Part shown: one piece after another, positions 1 through 7,209 of the stretch
Numbering within the stretch: position 1 is the stretch's first letter
Layout of the letters: each line of letters starts with the position of its first letter
Source of the DNA: JANNNF01 sp040385825
GTDB taxonomy: Bacteria > Pseudomonadota > Alphaproteobacteria > Rhodobacterales > Rhodobacteraceae
Assembly (NCBI GenBank): GCA_040385825.1
Contig: JAZKGQ010000011.1
Location: forward strand, 1-64,000
Direction of reading: 5' to 3'
Length of the DNA: 64,000 nt
The notes under the pieces: generated by a model
Told to the model about the DNA's origin: nothing
Database searches by the model: none
What the model saw: the letters and a program-made list of their open reading frames with translations, nothing else
Position numbers and translations under genes: made by a program

Positions 1-113
1 AGTTCAACGTCAGCCTGATCGCCCCGATCGCGATGGAAGAAAAACTGCGCTTCGCTATCCGCGAAGGCGGCCGCACCGTCGGTGCAGGCGTCGTGTCGAA
101 GATTATCGAGTAA
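1..113 (+). CDS. tuf: Elongation factor Tu, 3' end (partial)
   Basis: Reading from base 3, the end of this frame gives a C-terminus with IAPIAMEEKLRFAIREGGRT followed by VGAGVVSKIIE and a TAA stop. This is the highly conserved last part of EF-Tu domain 3. EF-Tu is the GTPase that carries aminoacyl-tRNA to the ribosome in the cytoplasm. Only about 36 residues are in the window; the rest lies upstream. Its position directly before rpsJ is the usual str-S10 junction in alphaproteobacteria. Confidence 0.95.
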   Translation, partial: FNVSLIAPIAMEEKLRFAIREGGRTVGAGVVSKIIE

Positions 114-160
114 TCGACAGTCCCGCCCTTTCCAAAGGGCCAGACACCTTATACAGACAC

Positions 161-186
161 GCGGCGCGCCTTCCGGGGCGCGCCGC
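161..186 (+). terminator. GC-rich hairpin between tuf and rpsJ
   Basis: A perfect 10-bp stem (161-170 with 177-186) and a 6-base loop lie in the 143-bp tuf-rpsJ gap. No T-run follows it, so it is a weak intrinsic terminator at best. It may be an attenuator or processing site separating the str and S10 segments. Confidence 0.4.
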
Positions 187-256
187 AGACCATCAACAAA
201 TGTGAACCTATTGGCTGGGCACACCTGCCCATGCTTACGTTCCGAAGGAAGAAGAA

Positions 257-565
257 ATGCAAGGTCAGACCATTCGCATTCGGCTGAAAGCCTTCGATTA
301 CCGCGTGCTGGACGCCAGCACCCAGGAAATCGTGAACACCGCGAAACGTACGGGCGCACAAGTGCGCGGCCCGATTCCGCTGCCGAACAAGATCGAGAAA
401 TTCACGGTTCTTCGTGGTCCGCACATCGACAAGAAGTCGCGCGACCAGTGGGAAATCCGCACGCACAAGCGCCTTCTCGACATCGTCGATCCGACCCCCC
501 AGACCGTGGACGCGCTGATGAAGCTCGACCTGGCTGCGGGCGTTGATGTCGAAATCAAAGTATAA
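257..565 (+). CDS. rpsJ: 30S ribosomal protein S10
   Basis: This 102-residue protein begins MQGQTIRIRLKAFDYRVLD and contains GPIPLPNKIEKFTVLRGPH, diagnostic for S10. It is full length for the family. S10 sits in the 30S head and, as NusE, also takes part in antitermination. A purine-rich Shine-Dalgarno (GGAAGAAG) lies just upstream. It is the first gene of the S10 segment, with rplC 15 nt downstream. Confidence 0.98.
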   Translation: MQGQTIRIRLKAFDYRVLDASTQEIVNTAKRTGAQVRGPIPLPNKIEKFTVLRGPHIDKKSRDQWEIRTHKRLLDIVDPTPQTVDALMKLDLAAGVDVEIKV

Positions 566-580
566 GGGGGGCATCAGATC

Positions 581-1303
581 ATGCGCTCTGGCGTAATCGC
601 AAAGAAGCTGGGCATGACCCGGCTGTTCCTGGAAAACGGCACGCAGGTTCCTGTGACCGTTCTTCAACTTGACAATCTGCAGGTCGTGGCACAGCGCACC
701 GCCGACAAGGATGGCTATACCGCCGTCCAGCTCGGCGCGGGTCTGGCCAAGGCCAAGCGCACCACCGCTGCCATGCGCGGCCATTTTGCCAAGGCTCATG
801 TCGAGCCGAAGCGCAAGATCGCCGAATTCCGCGTGACCCCGGATTGCCTGATCGAAGTGGGTGCGGAAATCACCGCCGCCCATTACCTCGAAGGCCAGTA
901 TGTCGATATTGCCGGCACCTCGAACGGCAAGGGCTTTCAGGGCGCGATGAAGCGGCACAACTTCGGCGGCCTTCGCGCGTCGCACGGTGTGTCGGTTTCG
1001 CACCGGTCGCACGGGTCCACGGGCCAGTGCCAGGACCCCGGCAAGGTGTTCAAGGGCAAGAAGATGGCCGGTCACATGGGCGCTGTCCGCAGCACCACCC
1101 AGAACCTGCAAGTCGTGCGCACCGATGCCGACCGTGGTCTTATCATGATCAAGGGCGCTGTCCCCGGCACCAAGGGTGGTTGGGTCACGATCAAGGACGC
1201 GGTAAAGAAAGCGGCTCCGGCAGACCTGCCGTTGCCCGCAGCGATCCGCGCAACTGTCGCTGCTCCGGTGGCCGAAGTGGCTGTCGAAGGGGGTGAAGCA
1301 TGA
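581..1303 (+). CDS. rplC: 50S ribosomal protein L3
   Basis: L3 binds the 3' end of 23S rRNA near the peptidyl transferase centre and acts early in 50S assembly. The 240-residue product starts MRSGVIAKKLGMTRLF and contains the L3 signature region SHRSHGSTGQCQDPGKVFKG (about residues 141-160). It ends in an Ala/Val/Glu-rich tail longer than in E. coli, common in alphaproteobacteria. The stop overlaps the rplD start by 4 nt (ATGA), implying translational coupling. Confidence 0.98.
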   Translation: MRSGVIAKKLGMTRLFLENGTQVPVTVLQLDNLQVVAQRTADKDGYTAVQLGAGLAKAKRTTAAMRGHFAKAHVEPKRKIAEFRVTPDCLIEVGAEITAAHYLEGQYVDIAGTSNGKGFQGAMKRHNFGGLRASHGVSVSHRSHGSTGQCQDPGKVFKGKKMAGHMGAVRSTTQNLQVVRTDADRGLIMIKGAVPGTKGGWVTIKDAVKKAAPADLPLPAAIRATVAAPVAEVAVEGGEA

Positions 1304-1929
1304 AACTTGACATGATCAAACTGGATGGCGCCGCTGCCGGCTCCATTGATCTGGATGATGCGCTGTTCGGGCTGGACCCGCGCGCCGACATCCTGCACCG
1401 GGTGGTCCGGTGGCAGCGTGCACGCATGCAGGCTGGCACCCATTCGACGCTGACCCGCGCCGAAGTGTCCTATTCCACCAAGAAGATCTACAAGCAGAAA
1501 GGCACCGGCGGCGCACGCCACGGGTCCAAGAAAGCGCCGATCTTCCGTCACGGTGGCGTTGTGAAGGGCCCGACCCCGCGCAGCCACGCCCACGACCTGC
1601 CCAAGAAGTTCCGGGCACTGGGTCTGCGGCATGCGCTGTCGGCCAAGGCCAAGGCTGGGGAGCTGGTCATTCTGGACAGCATCGCCCTGGCTGATGCCAA
1701 GACCGGCACTCTTGCCAAAATGGCGTCCGAGCGTGGCTGGAAGCGCGTGTTGATCATCGACGGCGCTGACGTTGACGCGAATTTCGCGCTGGCGGCCCGC
1801 AACATCGGAACGATCGACGTGCTGCCGACGATGGGCGCGAACGTCTATGACATCCTCAAGCGTGATACTCTGGTGATCACGAAGGCGGGCGTCGCAGCTT
1901 TGGAAGCCCGTCTGGGTAAAGGTGCCTGA
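1300..1929 (+). CDS. rplD: 50S ribosomal protein L4
   Basis: This 209-residue protein has the L4 features YSTKKIYKQKGTGGARHGSK (the extended loop lining the exit tunnel) and GPTPRSHAHDLPKK. L4 binds 23S rRNA and stabilises the tunnel constriction. In E. coli it is also the autogenous repressor of the S10 operon; that role is not demonstrated here, and I saw no obvious copy of the E. coli leader structure. The gene overlaps rplC, and rplW starts directly after it. Confidence 0.97.
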   Translation: MKLDMIKLDGAAAGSIDLDDALFGLDPRADILHRVVRWQRARMQAGTHSTLTRAEVSYSTKKIYKQKGTGGARHGSKKAPIFRHGGVVKGPTPRSHAHDLPKKFRALGLRHALSAKAKAGELVILDSIALADAKTGTLAKMASERGWKRVLIIDGADVDANFALAARNIGTIDVLPTMGANVYDILKRDTLVITKAGVAALEARLGKGA

Positions 1930-1930
1930 A

Positions 1931-2227
1931 ATGAGCGTGAAACCAGAACATTACGACCTGATCAAGAAGCCCGTCATCACGGAAAAGGCCACCATGGCCT
2001 CGGAAGCTGGCGGTGTGGTGTTTCAGGTGGCCATGGATGCAACCAAGCCGCAGATCAAGGAAGCCGTCGAGGCGATCTTTGGTGTCAAGGTGAAGGCGGT
2101 CAACACCACCATCACCAAAGGCAAGGCCAAGAAGTTCAAGGGCCGTCCGGGCGAGCGTTCGGACAAGAAGAAAGCCTATGTCATGCTGGAAGCCGGAAAC
2201 ACCATCGACGTTTCCACGGGCCTCTGA
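1931..2227 (+). CDS. rplW: 50S ribosomal protein L23
   Basis: L23 lies at the tunnel exit and is the docking site for trigger factor and SRP. I chose ATG at 1931 (98 residues, starting MSVKPEHYDLIKKPVITEKA). An in-frame GTG at 1922 lies inside rplD and adds only three residues. The alphaproteobacterial L23 length and VITEKATMASEAGGVVFQV fit. The start lies 1 nt after the rplD stop. A 151-bp gap with two hairpins follows before rplB, unusually large for this operon. Confidence 0.95.
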   Translation: MSVKPEHYDLIKKPVITEKATMASEAGGVVFQVAMDATKPQIKEAVEAIFGVKVKAVNTTITKGKAKKFKGRPGERSDKKKAYVMLEAGNTIDVSTGL

Positions 2228-2245
2228 TATTGGCTGCGAATCTTG

Positions 2246-2302
2246 CGGCCCCGGTTTTCCGGGGCCGTGGATTTTTGACGAAGCGCAGGGGCCAACCCTG
2301 CG
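2246..2302 (+). terminator. Two successive hairpins between rplW and rplB
   Basis: The first hairpin is a perfect 9-bp stem (2246-2254 with 2259-2267), loop TTTT, followed by a T-rich GGATTTTT tract, so it resembles an intrinsic terminator. The second is a 7-bp stem (2284-2290 with 2296-2302), loop GCCAA. They sit in the 151-bp rplW-rplB gap and may attenuate transcription into the distal S10 genes. Confidence 0.5.
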
Positions 2303-2378
2303 TATGACCGGGGAGCTTCGGCGCCCTTTAACCTCGGGCAGCAGATTTGCGGCCCTGACATAGCGGAAGACAGAGAGC

Positions 2379-3218
2379 ATGGCACTCAAGTCGTATAAAC
2401 CGACGACGCCTGGCCAACGAGGGTTGGTTCTGATCGACCGTTCGGAACTGTGGAAAGGCCGTCCGGTCAAAGCCCTTACTGAGGGTTTGACCAAGACAGG
2501 TGGCCGGAACAACACCGGACGTATCACGATGTGGCACAAGGGCGGGGGCGCCAAGCGCCTGTACCGCATTGTGGACTTCAAGCGCATCAAGCACGACATC
2601 CCGGCGGTCGTCGAGCGGATCGAGTATGACCCGAACCGTACCGCCTTTATCGCCCTCGTGCGTTACAACGATGGCGAGCTTGCCTATATCCTCGCGCCGC
2701 AGCGGCTTGCCATTGGCGACTCTGTGATTTCGGGCGCGAAAACCGACGTGAAGCCGGGCAACGCGATGCCGTTTTCCGGCATGCCGATCGGCACGATCGT
2801 TCACAACGTGGAAATGAAGGCTGGCAAGGGCGGGCAGATCGCACGCGCGGCCGGCACTTATGCCCAGTTCGTTGGCCGTGACGGTGGCTATGCGCAGATC
2901 CGCCTGTCGTCGGGCGAATTGCGGATGGTGCGTCAGGAATGCATGGCCACCATCGGTGCCGTGTCGAACCCCGACAACTCGAACCAGAACTTCGGCAAAG
3001 CCGGTCGTATGCGCCACAAGGGCGTGCGTCCGACGGTGCGCGGTGTTGCCATGAACCCGATCGATCACCCGCATGGTGGTGGTGAAGGCCGGACCTCGGG
3101 TGGTCGTCACCCGGTTACCCCGTGGGGTAAAGGGACCAAGGGCAACAAGACCCGCAAAGCCAAAGCATCGGACAGCCTCATTGTCCGCTCGCGTCACGCC
3201 AAGAAGAAAGGGCGCTAA
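2379..3218 (+). CDS. rplB: 50S ribosomal protein L2
   Basis: L2 is required for subunit association and peptidyl transferase function. The 279-residue product starts MALKSYKPTTPGQRGLVLID and contains RGVAMNPIDHPHGGGEGRT, the conserved C-terminal loop with the essential histidine, near residue 230. Length matches bacterial L2. The ATG at 2379 follows GGAAGACAGAGAGC. It is closely followed by rpsS, 3 nt downstream. Confidence 0.98.
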   Translation: MALKSYKPTTPGQRGLVLIDRSELWKGRPVKALTEGLTKTGGRNNTGRITMWHKGGGAKRLYRIVDFKRIKHDIPAVVERIEYDPNRTAFIALVRYNDGELAYILAPQRLAIGDSVISGAKTDVKPGNAMPFSGMPIGTIVHNVEMKAGKGGQIARAAGTYAQFVGRDGGYAQIRLSSGELRMVRQECMATIGAVSNPDNSNQNFGKAGRMRHKGVRPTVRGVAMNPIDHPHGGGEGRTSGGRHPVTPWGKGTKGNKTRKAKASDSLIVRSRHAKKKGR

Positions 3219-3221
3219 TCC

Positions 3222-3500
3222 ATGGCACGTTCCATTTGGAAAGGCCCGTTCGTCGATGGTTATGTCTTGAAAAAGGCAGAAGCATCGAAGGCTTCGGGCA
3301 AGAGCGAAGTGATCAAGATCTGGTCGCGTCGGTCCACCATCCTGCCGCAGTTCGTCGGGCTGACCTTTGCCGTCTACAACGGCAAAAAGCACATCCCGGT
3401 GAATGTGACCGAGGAGATGATCGGGCAGAAGTTCGGTGAATATTCGCCGACCCGCACCTATTACGGCCATGCGGCCGACAAAAAAGCCAAGAGGAAATAA
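3222..3500 (+). CDS. rpsS: 30S ribosomal protein S19
   Basis: This 92-residue protein starts MARSIWKGPFVDGYVLKKAE and carries RRSTILPQFVGLTFAVYNG and KFGEYSPTRTYYGH, all typical of S19, which sits in the 30S head with S13. It is full length. Three nucleotides separate it from both rplB and rplV, so it is part of one transcript. Confidence 0.98.
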   Translation: MARSIWKGPFVDGYVLKKAEASKASGKSEVIKIWSRRSTILPQFVGLTFAVYNGKKHIPVNVTEEMIGQKFGEYSPTRTYYGHAADKKAKRK

Positions 3501-3503
3501 GCC

Positions 3504-3884
3504 ATGAGCACGGAAAAGAACCCCCGTCGCGTGGCGGACAACGAAGCGATGGCGATTGCCCGGATGCTGCGTACCTCGCCGCAGAAACTGAACCTCGTCG
3601 CCGGTCTGATCCGGGGCAAGAAGGTTGAAAAGGCTTTGGCCGACCTGACCTTCTCGAAGCGCCGCATCGCGGGCGACGTGAAAAAGTGCCTGCAGTCGGC
3701 GATTGCCAATGCGGAAAACAACCACAACCTCGACGTTGACAGCCTGATCGTTGCCGAGTCCTGGGTTGGCAAGAACCTGGTGATGAAGCGCGGCCGTCCG
3801 CGTGCTCGTGGCCGTTTCGGTAAAATCATGAAACCGTTCAGCGAGCTGACGATCATCGTGCGTCAAGTCGGGGAGTCTGCATAA
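3504..3884 (+). CDS. rplV: 50S ribosomal protein L22
   Basis: L22 spans the 50S from surface to tunnel; its beta-hairpin tip meets L4. The 126-residue product contains the signature MLRTSPQKLNLVAGLIRGKK and the hairpin KRGRPRARGRFGKIMKP. The TAA stop overlaps the rpsC ATG by one base (TAATG), implying coupled translation. Nothing unusual is visible. Confidence 0.97.
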   Translation: MSTEKNPRRVADNEAMAIARMLRTSPQKLNLVAGLIRGKKVEKALADLTFSKRRIAGDVKKCLQSAIANAENNHNLDVDSLIVAESWVGKNLVMKRGRPRARGRFGKIMKPFSELTIIVRQVGESA

Positions 3885-4600
3885 TGGGTCAGAAGGTCAA
3901 CCCTATCGGGATGCGTCTTCAGGTCAACCGCACCTGGGACAGCCGCTGGTTTGCTGAATCGAAGGATTACGGCAACCTGCTGCTGGAAGACCTGCGCATG
4001 CGTGAATACATTCACGAAGAGTGCAAGCAGGCCGGCATCAGCCGCGTGATCATCGAACGTCCGCACAAGAAATGCCGTGTGACCATTCACACCGCACGTC
4101 CGGGCGTGATCATCGGCAAAAAAGGCGCCGACATCGAGACGCTTCGCAAGAAGCTGACCGTGTTCACCAAGTCGGAACTGCACCTGAACATCGTCGAGAT
4201 CCGCAAGCCGGAACTGGACGCACAGCTGGTGGCCGAATCCATCGCGCAGCAGATGGAGCGTCGGGTGTCCTTCCGTCGCGCCATGAAGCGTGGCGTGCAG
4301 AACGCGATGCGCATTGGTGCCCTTGGCATCCGCGTGAACGTGGCCGGCCGTCTGGGCGGTGCCGAGATTGCCCGGACCGAATGGTACCGCGAAGGCCGTG
4401 TGCCGTTGCACACCCTGCGCGCCGACATCGACTATGCCCTGTCGGAAGCCACGACCCCGTACGGGATCATCGGGGTGAAGGTCTGGATCTTCAAAGGCGA
4501 AATCCTTGAGCATGATCCGCAGGCCCATGATCGTCGTCTGGCAGAAGCTGCGGATGGCCCCGCGCCGCGCGGCCCGCGCCGCGACCGCGAACGCGCGTAA
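3884..4600 (+). CDS. rpsC: 30S ribosomal protein S3
   Basis: S3 lies at the mRNA entry channel and contributes to helicase activity. The 238-residue protein begins MGQKVNPIGMRLQVNRTWDS. It has a KH-type RNA-binding segment (RPGVIIGKKGADIETLRKKL, about residues 69-88) and the C-terminal GVKVWIFKGEI, then a basic alphaproteobacterial tail. It overlaps rplV by one base, with rplP 12 nt downstream. Confidence 0.98.
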   Translation: MGQKVNPIGMRLQVNRTWDSRWFAESKDYGNLLLEDLRMREYIHEECKQAGISRVIIERPHKKCRVTIHTARPGVIIGKKGADIETLRKKLTVFTKSELHLNIVEIRKPELDAQLVAESIAQQMERRVSFRRAMKRGVQNAMRIGALGIRVNVAGRLGGAEIARTEWYREGRVPLHTLRADIDYALSEATTPYGIIGVKVWIFKGEILEHDPQAHDRRLAEAADGPAPRGPRRDRERA

Positions 4601-4612
4601 GGGAGAAAACAG

Positions 4613-5026
4613 ATGTTGCAACCAAAACGGACCAAGTTCCGCAAGCAGCACAAAGGCCGCATCCACGGCGAAGCCAAAGGCGGCTTCCTGTTGAACTTCG
4701 GCTCTTTCGCGCTGAAAGCCACCGAGCCCGAGCGTGTGACCGCGCGGCAGATCGAAGCGGCCCGCCGCGCGATCACCCGCCACATGAAGCGTCAGGGTCG
4801 GGTCTGGATCCGGATTTTCCCGGATGTGCCGGTGTCCTCCAAGCCCACCGAAGTCCGGATGGGTAAGGGCAAGGGGTCGGTCGATTACTGGGCAGCCAAG
4901 GTGAAACCGGGCCGCATCATGTTCGAGATCGACGGCGTGTCGGAAGTGATCGCACGCGAGGCCCTGCGCCTTGGCGCGATGAAGCTGCCGGTCACCACCC
5001 GCGTTGTCGTGCGCGAAGACTGGTGA
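4613..5026 (+). CDS. rplP: 50S ribosomal protein L16
   Basis: L16 organises the A-site/P-site tRNA region of the 50S. The 137-residue protein begins MLQPKRTKFRKQHKGRIHG and has VRMGKGKGSVDYW. Arg82 in that motif aligns with E. coli L16 Arg81, the residue hydroxylated by the 2-oxoglutarate oxygenase YcfD/RoxA (known from E. coli). It is the last gene before a palindromic repeat, a good intrinsic terminator and a putative oxygenase gene, so the S10 transcript may partly end here. Confidence 0.98.
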   Translation: MLQPKRTKFRKQHKGRIHGEAKGGFLLNFGSFALKATEPERVTARQIEAARRAITRHMKRQGRVWIRIFPDVPVSSKPTEVRMGKGKGSVDYWAAKVKPGRIMFEIDGVSEVIAREALRLGAMKLPVTTRVVVREDW

Positions 5027-5030
5027 TCAC

Positions 5031-5052
5031 GGCGGGGTGAACCCCGCCCTAC
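5031..5052. repeat. Short palindromic repeat, family A, copy 1
   Basis: The core GGCGGGGT-GA-ACCCCGCC (5031-5048) followed by CTAC lies 4 bp after the rplP stop. Near-identical palindromes follow three other stop codons in the window (about 10817, 11596 and 16487), forming a dispersed family. Confidence 0.8.
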
Positions 5053-5058
5053 GGATTG

Positions 5059-5086
5059 GGCCCTGCCGGGAACGGCGGGGCCTTTT
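5059..5086 (+). terminator. Intrinsic terminator after rplP
   Basis: A 10-bp stem with one G-T wobble (5059-5068 with 5073-5082), loop GGAA, is followed by TTTT. It predicts termination or strong attenuation between rplP and the downstream oxygenase gene, inside what is usually one S10 operon. Confidence 0.75.
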
Positions 5087-5104
5087 GCCTGTAAGGAGCC
5101 TGCC

Positions 5105-5728
5105 ATGGCCGAGATTGCGTCGCTGTTCGTCACCCGCCTGTACCGCGCCAAGCTGAGCGAGCTTGGCAAGCGCAAGGTGGACTATGCCGAGTTGAAAGCC
5201 TCCTGCGAGGCGATTGCCGAGGATGACGAGGCGGGCCAGAAGTGGTGCGAGGAGAACGGCTATCCGGGCTATACGTCCTATGCGTCGCTCAATGATCTGC
5301 CCTGGCGCTTCCCGGTGTTTGCCGACCTGGAAAAGGCGCTGGACAAGCATGTGGCGGCGTTCTGCAAGGACCTTGGCTTTGATCTGGGCGACAAAAAGCT
5401 GAAATGCGGATCGTTCTGGATCAACATTCTGCCCGAGGGCGGCATGCATGCCAGCCACATCCACCCCCATTCGGTGATTTCCGGTACGACCTATGTGTCG
5501 ATGCCGAAGGGGACCAGTGCCCTGAAACTGGAAGACCCGCGTCTGGCGATGATGATGCACGCCCCCTTGCGGTCAAAAAAGGCGGGGCAGGAGTTGCAGA
5601 CGTTTGTCTATGTGAAGCCTGAGGTCGGCGAGGTGCTGCTGTGGGAAAGCTGGCTGCGCCATGAAGTGCCGATGAACATGGCCGAGGACGAGCGCATTTC
5701 GATCAGCTTCAACTATGAATGGGCGTAG
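5105..5728 (+). CDS. Putative 2-oxoglutarate/Fe(II)-dependent oxygenase (TIGR02466-like)
   Basis: This 207-residue protein begins with MAEIASLFVTRLYRAKL. The C-terminal half looks like a double-stranded beta-helix oxygenase: a His-rich strand HASHIHPHSVISG (residues 115-127) gives the first metal ligands, LRHEV supplies the distal His186, and ERISISFNYEW supplies Arg197, the usual 2-oxoglutarate-binding Arg. The family has no assigned substrate that I know of. It has a strong AAGGAG site 7 nt before ATG. It sits between rplP and rpmC, normally adjacent genes, so a ribosome-related target such as L16 is an attractive inference but unproven. The upstream terminator implies at least partly separate expression. 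I am confident of the fold, less so of the role. Confidence 0.75.
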   Translation: MAEIASLFVTRLYRAKLSELGKRKVDYAELKASCEAIAEDDEAGQKWCEENGYPGYTSYASLNDLPWRFPVFADLEKALDKHVAAFCKDLGFDLGDKKLKCGSFWINILPEGGMHASHIHPHSVISGTTYVSMPKGTSALKLEDPRLAMMMHAPLRSKKAGQELQTFVYVKPEVGEVLLWESWLRHEVPMNMAEDERISISFNYEWA

Positions 5729-5732
5729 GTTT

Positions 5733-5801
5733 CGCCCCGGCGCAGGCCGGGGCCTCGACGCCTACACACTATTGCCCGAGGCCCCGGCCTGCGCCGGGGC
5801 G
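5733..5801. repeat. Perfect 25-bp inverted repeat downstream of the oxygenase gene
   Basis: Arms 5733-5757 and 5777-5801 are perfectly complementary over 25 bp with a 19-base spacer, and lie 4 bp after the oxygenase stop. No T-run follows, so it is a very stable RNA hairpin or a palindromic repeat rather than a simple terminator. The rest of the 295-bp gap up to rpmC shows no other gene; I see only pyrimidine-rich sequence. Confidence 0.85.
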
Positions 5802-6023
5802 AGCAGCGCCTGATCGAAGGCTCACGCTCGATGCGCGGGGCGCCACGCTTCAGTGTCCTGATCCCGACCCCAACATACCCCTTGCCCCACCACCTCCTTT
5901 CCCCTATACGGCCCTATCCACGGTTCCGGGGCAGCCCAGAATCGCGGTTCATCATTGATCCACCGGGTTCAGCGTGACCTTGCATCTGCAGGGGCGTTCT
6001 GGTGATTGAAAAAGGAAGACGGC

Positions 6024-6227
6024 ATGAAAGCCGAAGAACTCAAGGCCAAGACGCCTGACCAGCTGCGTGACAGCCTGGTCGCGCTGAAGAAGGAAGCGTT
6101 CAACCTGCGCTTTCAGCAAGCCACCAACCAGCTTGAAAACACCGCCCGCATGCGTGCCGTCCGTCGTGACGTGGCCCGTATCAAGACGGTACTGAACCAG
6201 AAAGCCGCCGACGCGGCGGCGAACTGA
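6024..6227 (+). CDS. rpmC: 50S ribosomal protein L29
   Basis: L29 sits near the tunnel exit beside L23. I chose the ATG at 6024 (67 residues, starting MKAEELKAKTPDQLRDSL), preceded by an AAAGGAAG site; the frame is open to a TTG at 6006, but that would overlap the Shine-Dalgarno. The motif FNLRFQQATNQLENTARMR is typical. The gene restarts the spc-side ribosomal genes after the oxygenase insertion. Confidence 0.96.
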   Translation: MKAEELKAKTPDQLRDSLVALKKEAFNLRFQQATNQLENTARMRAVRRDVARIKTVLNQKAADAAAN

Positions 6228-6238
6228 GGAGCGAACAG

Positions 6239-6478
6239 ATGCCCAAGCGTATTCTTCAAGGTGTCGTGACCTCCGACAAGAACGAACAGACCATCACCGT
6301 TCTGGTGGAACGTCGTTTCAAGCACCCGCTGCTGCAAAAGACCGTGCGTAAGTCCAAGAAGTACCGGGCTCACGACGAAAACAACACCTTCAAGACGGGC
6401 GATACTGTCCGCATCGAAGAGTGTGCGCCGATTTCGAAAACGAAACGTTGGACTGTGGTTGTCGCCGCTACGGCGTAA
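6239..6478 (+). CDS. rpsQ: 30S ribosomal protein S17
   Basis: This 79-residue OB-fold protein starts MPKRILQGVVTSDKNEQTIT and contains RRFKHPLLQKTVRKSKKY and IEECAPISKTKRW, matching S17, a primary 16S rRNA binder. Length is normal for alphaproteobacteria. It is 11 nt after rpmC, and a 57-bp gap precedes rplN. Confidence 0.97.
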   Translation: MPKRILQGVVTSDKNEQTITVLVERRFKHPLLQKTVRKSKKYRAHDENNTFKTGDTVRIEECAPISKTKRWTVVVAATA

Positions 6479-6535
6479 CTTCGGCCCATTGAACGAAACC
6501 CTGGGGAATGGTCCCCAAAGGTCGGGAGAAACCAA

Positions 6536-6904
6536 ATGATCCAGATGCAGACCAATCTGGATGTTGCTGATAACTCAGGCGCTCGCCGAGTTCAGTGCAT
6601 CAAGGTTCTGGGTGGCTCGCATCGCCGCTATGCTTCTGTGGGCGACATCATCGTGGTGTCGGTCAAGGAAGCCATTCCTAAAGGCCGTGTCAAAAAAGGC
6701 GACGTGCGCAAAGCCGTTGTCGTGCGCACCGCCAAGGAAGTTCGCCGTGAAGACGGCACCACCATCCGTTTTGACCGCAATGCTGCCGTCATCCTGAACA
6801 ACCAGGGTGAACCGGTCGGCACGCGTATCTTCGGGCCGGTTGTGCGTGAACTTCGCGCCAAGAACTTCATGAAAATCATCTCTTTGGCTCCGGAGGTGCT
6901 GTAA
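6536..6904 (+). CDS. rplN: 50S ribosomal protein L14
   Basis: L14 forms an intersubunit bridge and is the docking site of the silencing factor RsfS. The 122-residue protein starts MIQMQTNLDVADNSGARRVQ and ends FMKIISLAPEVL, the canonical L14 ends. The TAA stop overlaps the rplX ATG by one base. Confidence 0.98.
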   Translation: MIQMQTNLDVADNSGARRVQCIKVLGGSHRRYASVGDIIVVSVKEAIPKGRVKKGDVRKAVVVRTAKEVRREDGTTIRFDRNAAVILNNQGEPVGTRIFGPVVRELRAKNFMKIISLAPEVL

Positions 6905-7209
6905 TGGCTGCCAAGCTGAAAAAAGGTGACACGGTCATCGTGCTGACTGGCAAGGACGCAGGCAAGCAGGGCGAGATCGCCTCTGTGAACCCAGGCGCCA
7001 ACAAGGCCGTGGTCGAGGGCGTGAACATGGCCATCCGTCACACCAAGCAATCCGCAGCCTCGCAGGGCGGCCGTCTGGCGAAAGCCATGCCGATCGATCT
7101 GTCGAACCTGTCGCTGATTGACTCCAAGGGCAAGGCAACCCGCGTCGGCTTCCGCATGGATGGCGACAAGAAGGTCCGCTTTGCCAAGACCACCGGGGAG
7201 GCGATCTGA
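6904..7209 (+). CDS. rplX: 50S ribosomal protein L24
   Basis: L24 initiates 50S assembly. The 101-residue protein has the KOW segment KGDTVIVLTGKDAGKQGEI (residues 7-25) and a conserved GVNMAIRHTKQS. It overlaps rplN and rplE by one base each (TAATG and TGATG), giving three coupled cistrons. Confidence 0.97.
   Translation: MAAKLKKGDTVIVLTGKDAGKQGEIASVNPGANKAVVEGVNMAIRHTKQSAASQGGRLAKAMPIDLSNLSLIDSKGKATRVGFRMDGDKKVRFAKTTGEAI

Noticed and set aside
149..1111. Long minus-strand open frame opposite rpsJ/rplC, and similar long antisense frames elsewhere
   Set aside because: High GC with strong codon bias gives long antisense frames; composition is low-complexity (His/Arg/Gly-rich) and the plus strand encodes clear ribosomal proteins.
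5719..5958. A small plus-strand gene in the oxygenase-rpmC gap
   Set aside because: The frame is Pro/Arg-rich, runs through the 25-bp palindrome and has no Shine-Dalgarno.
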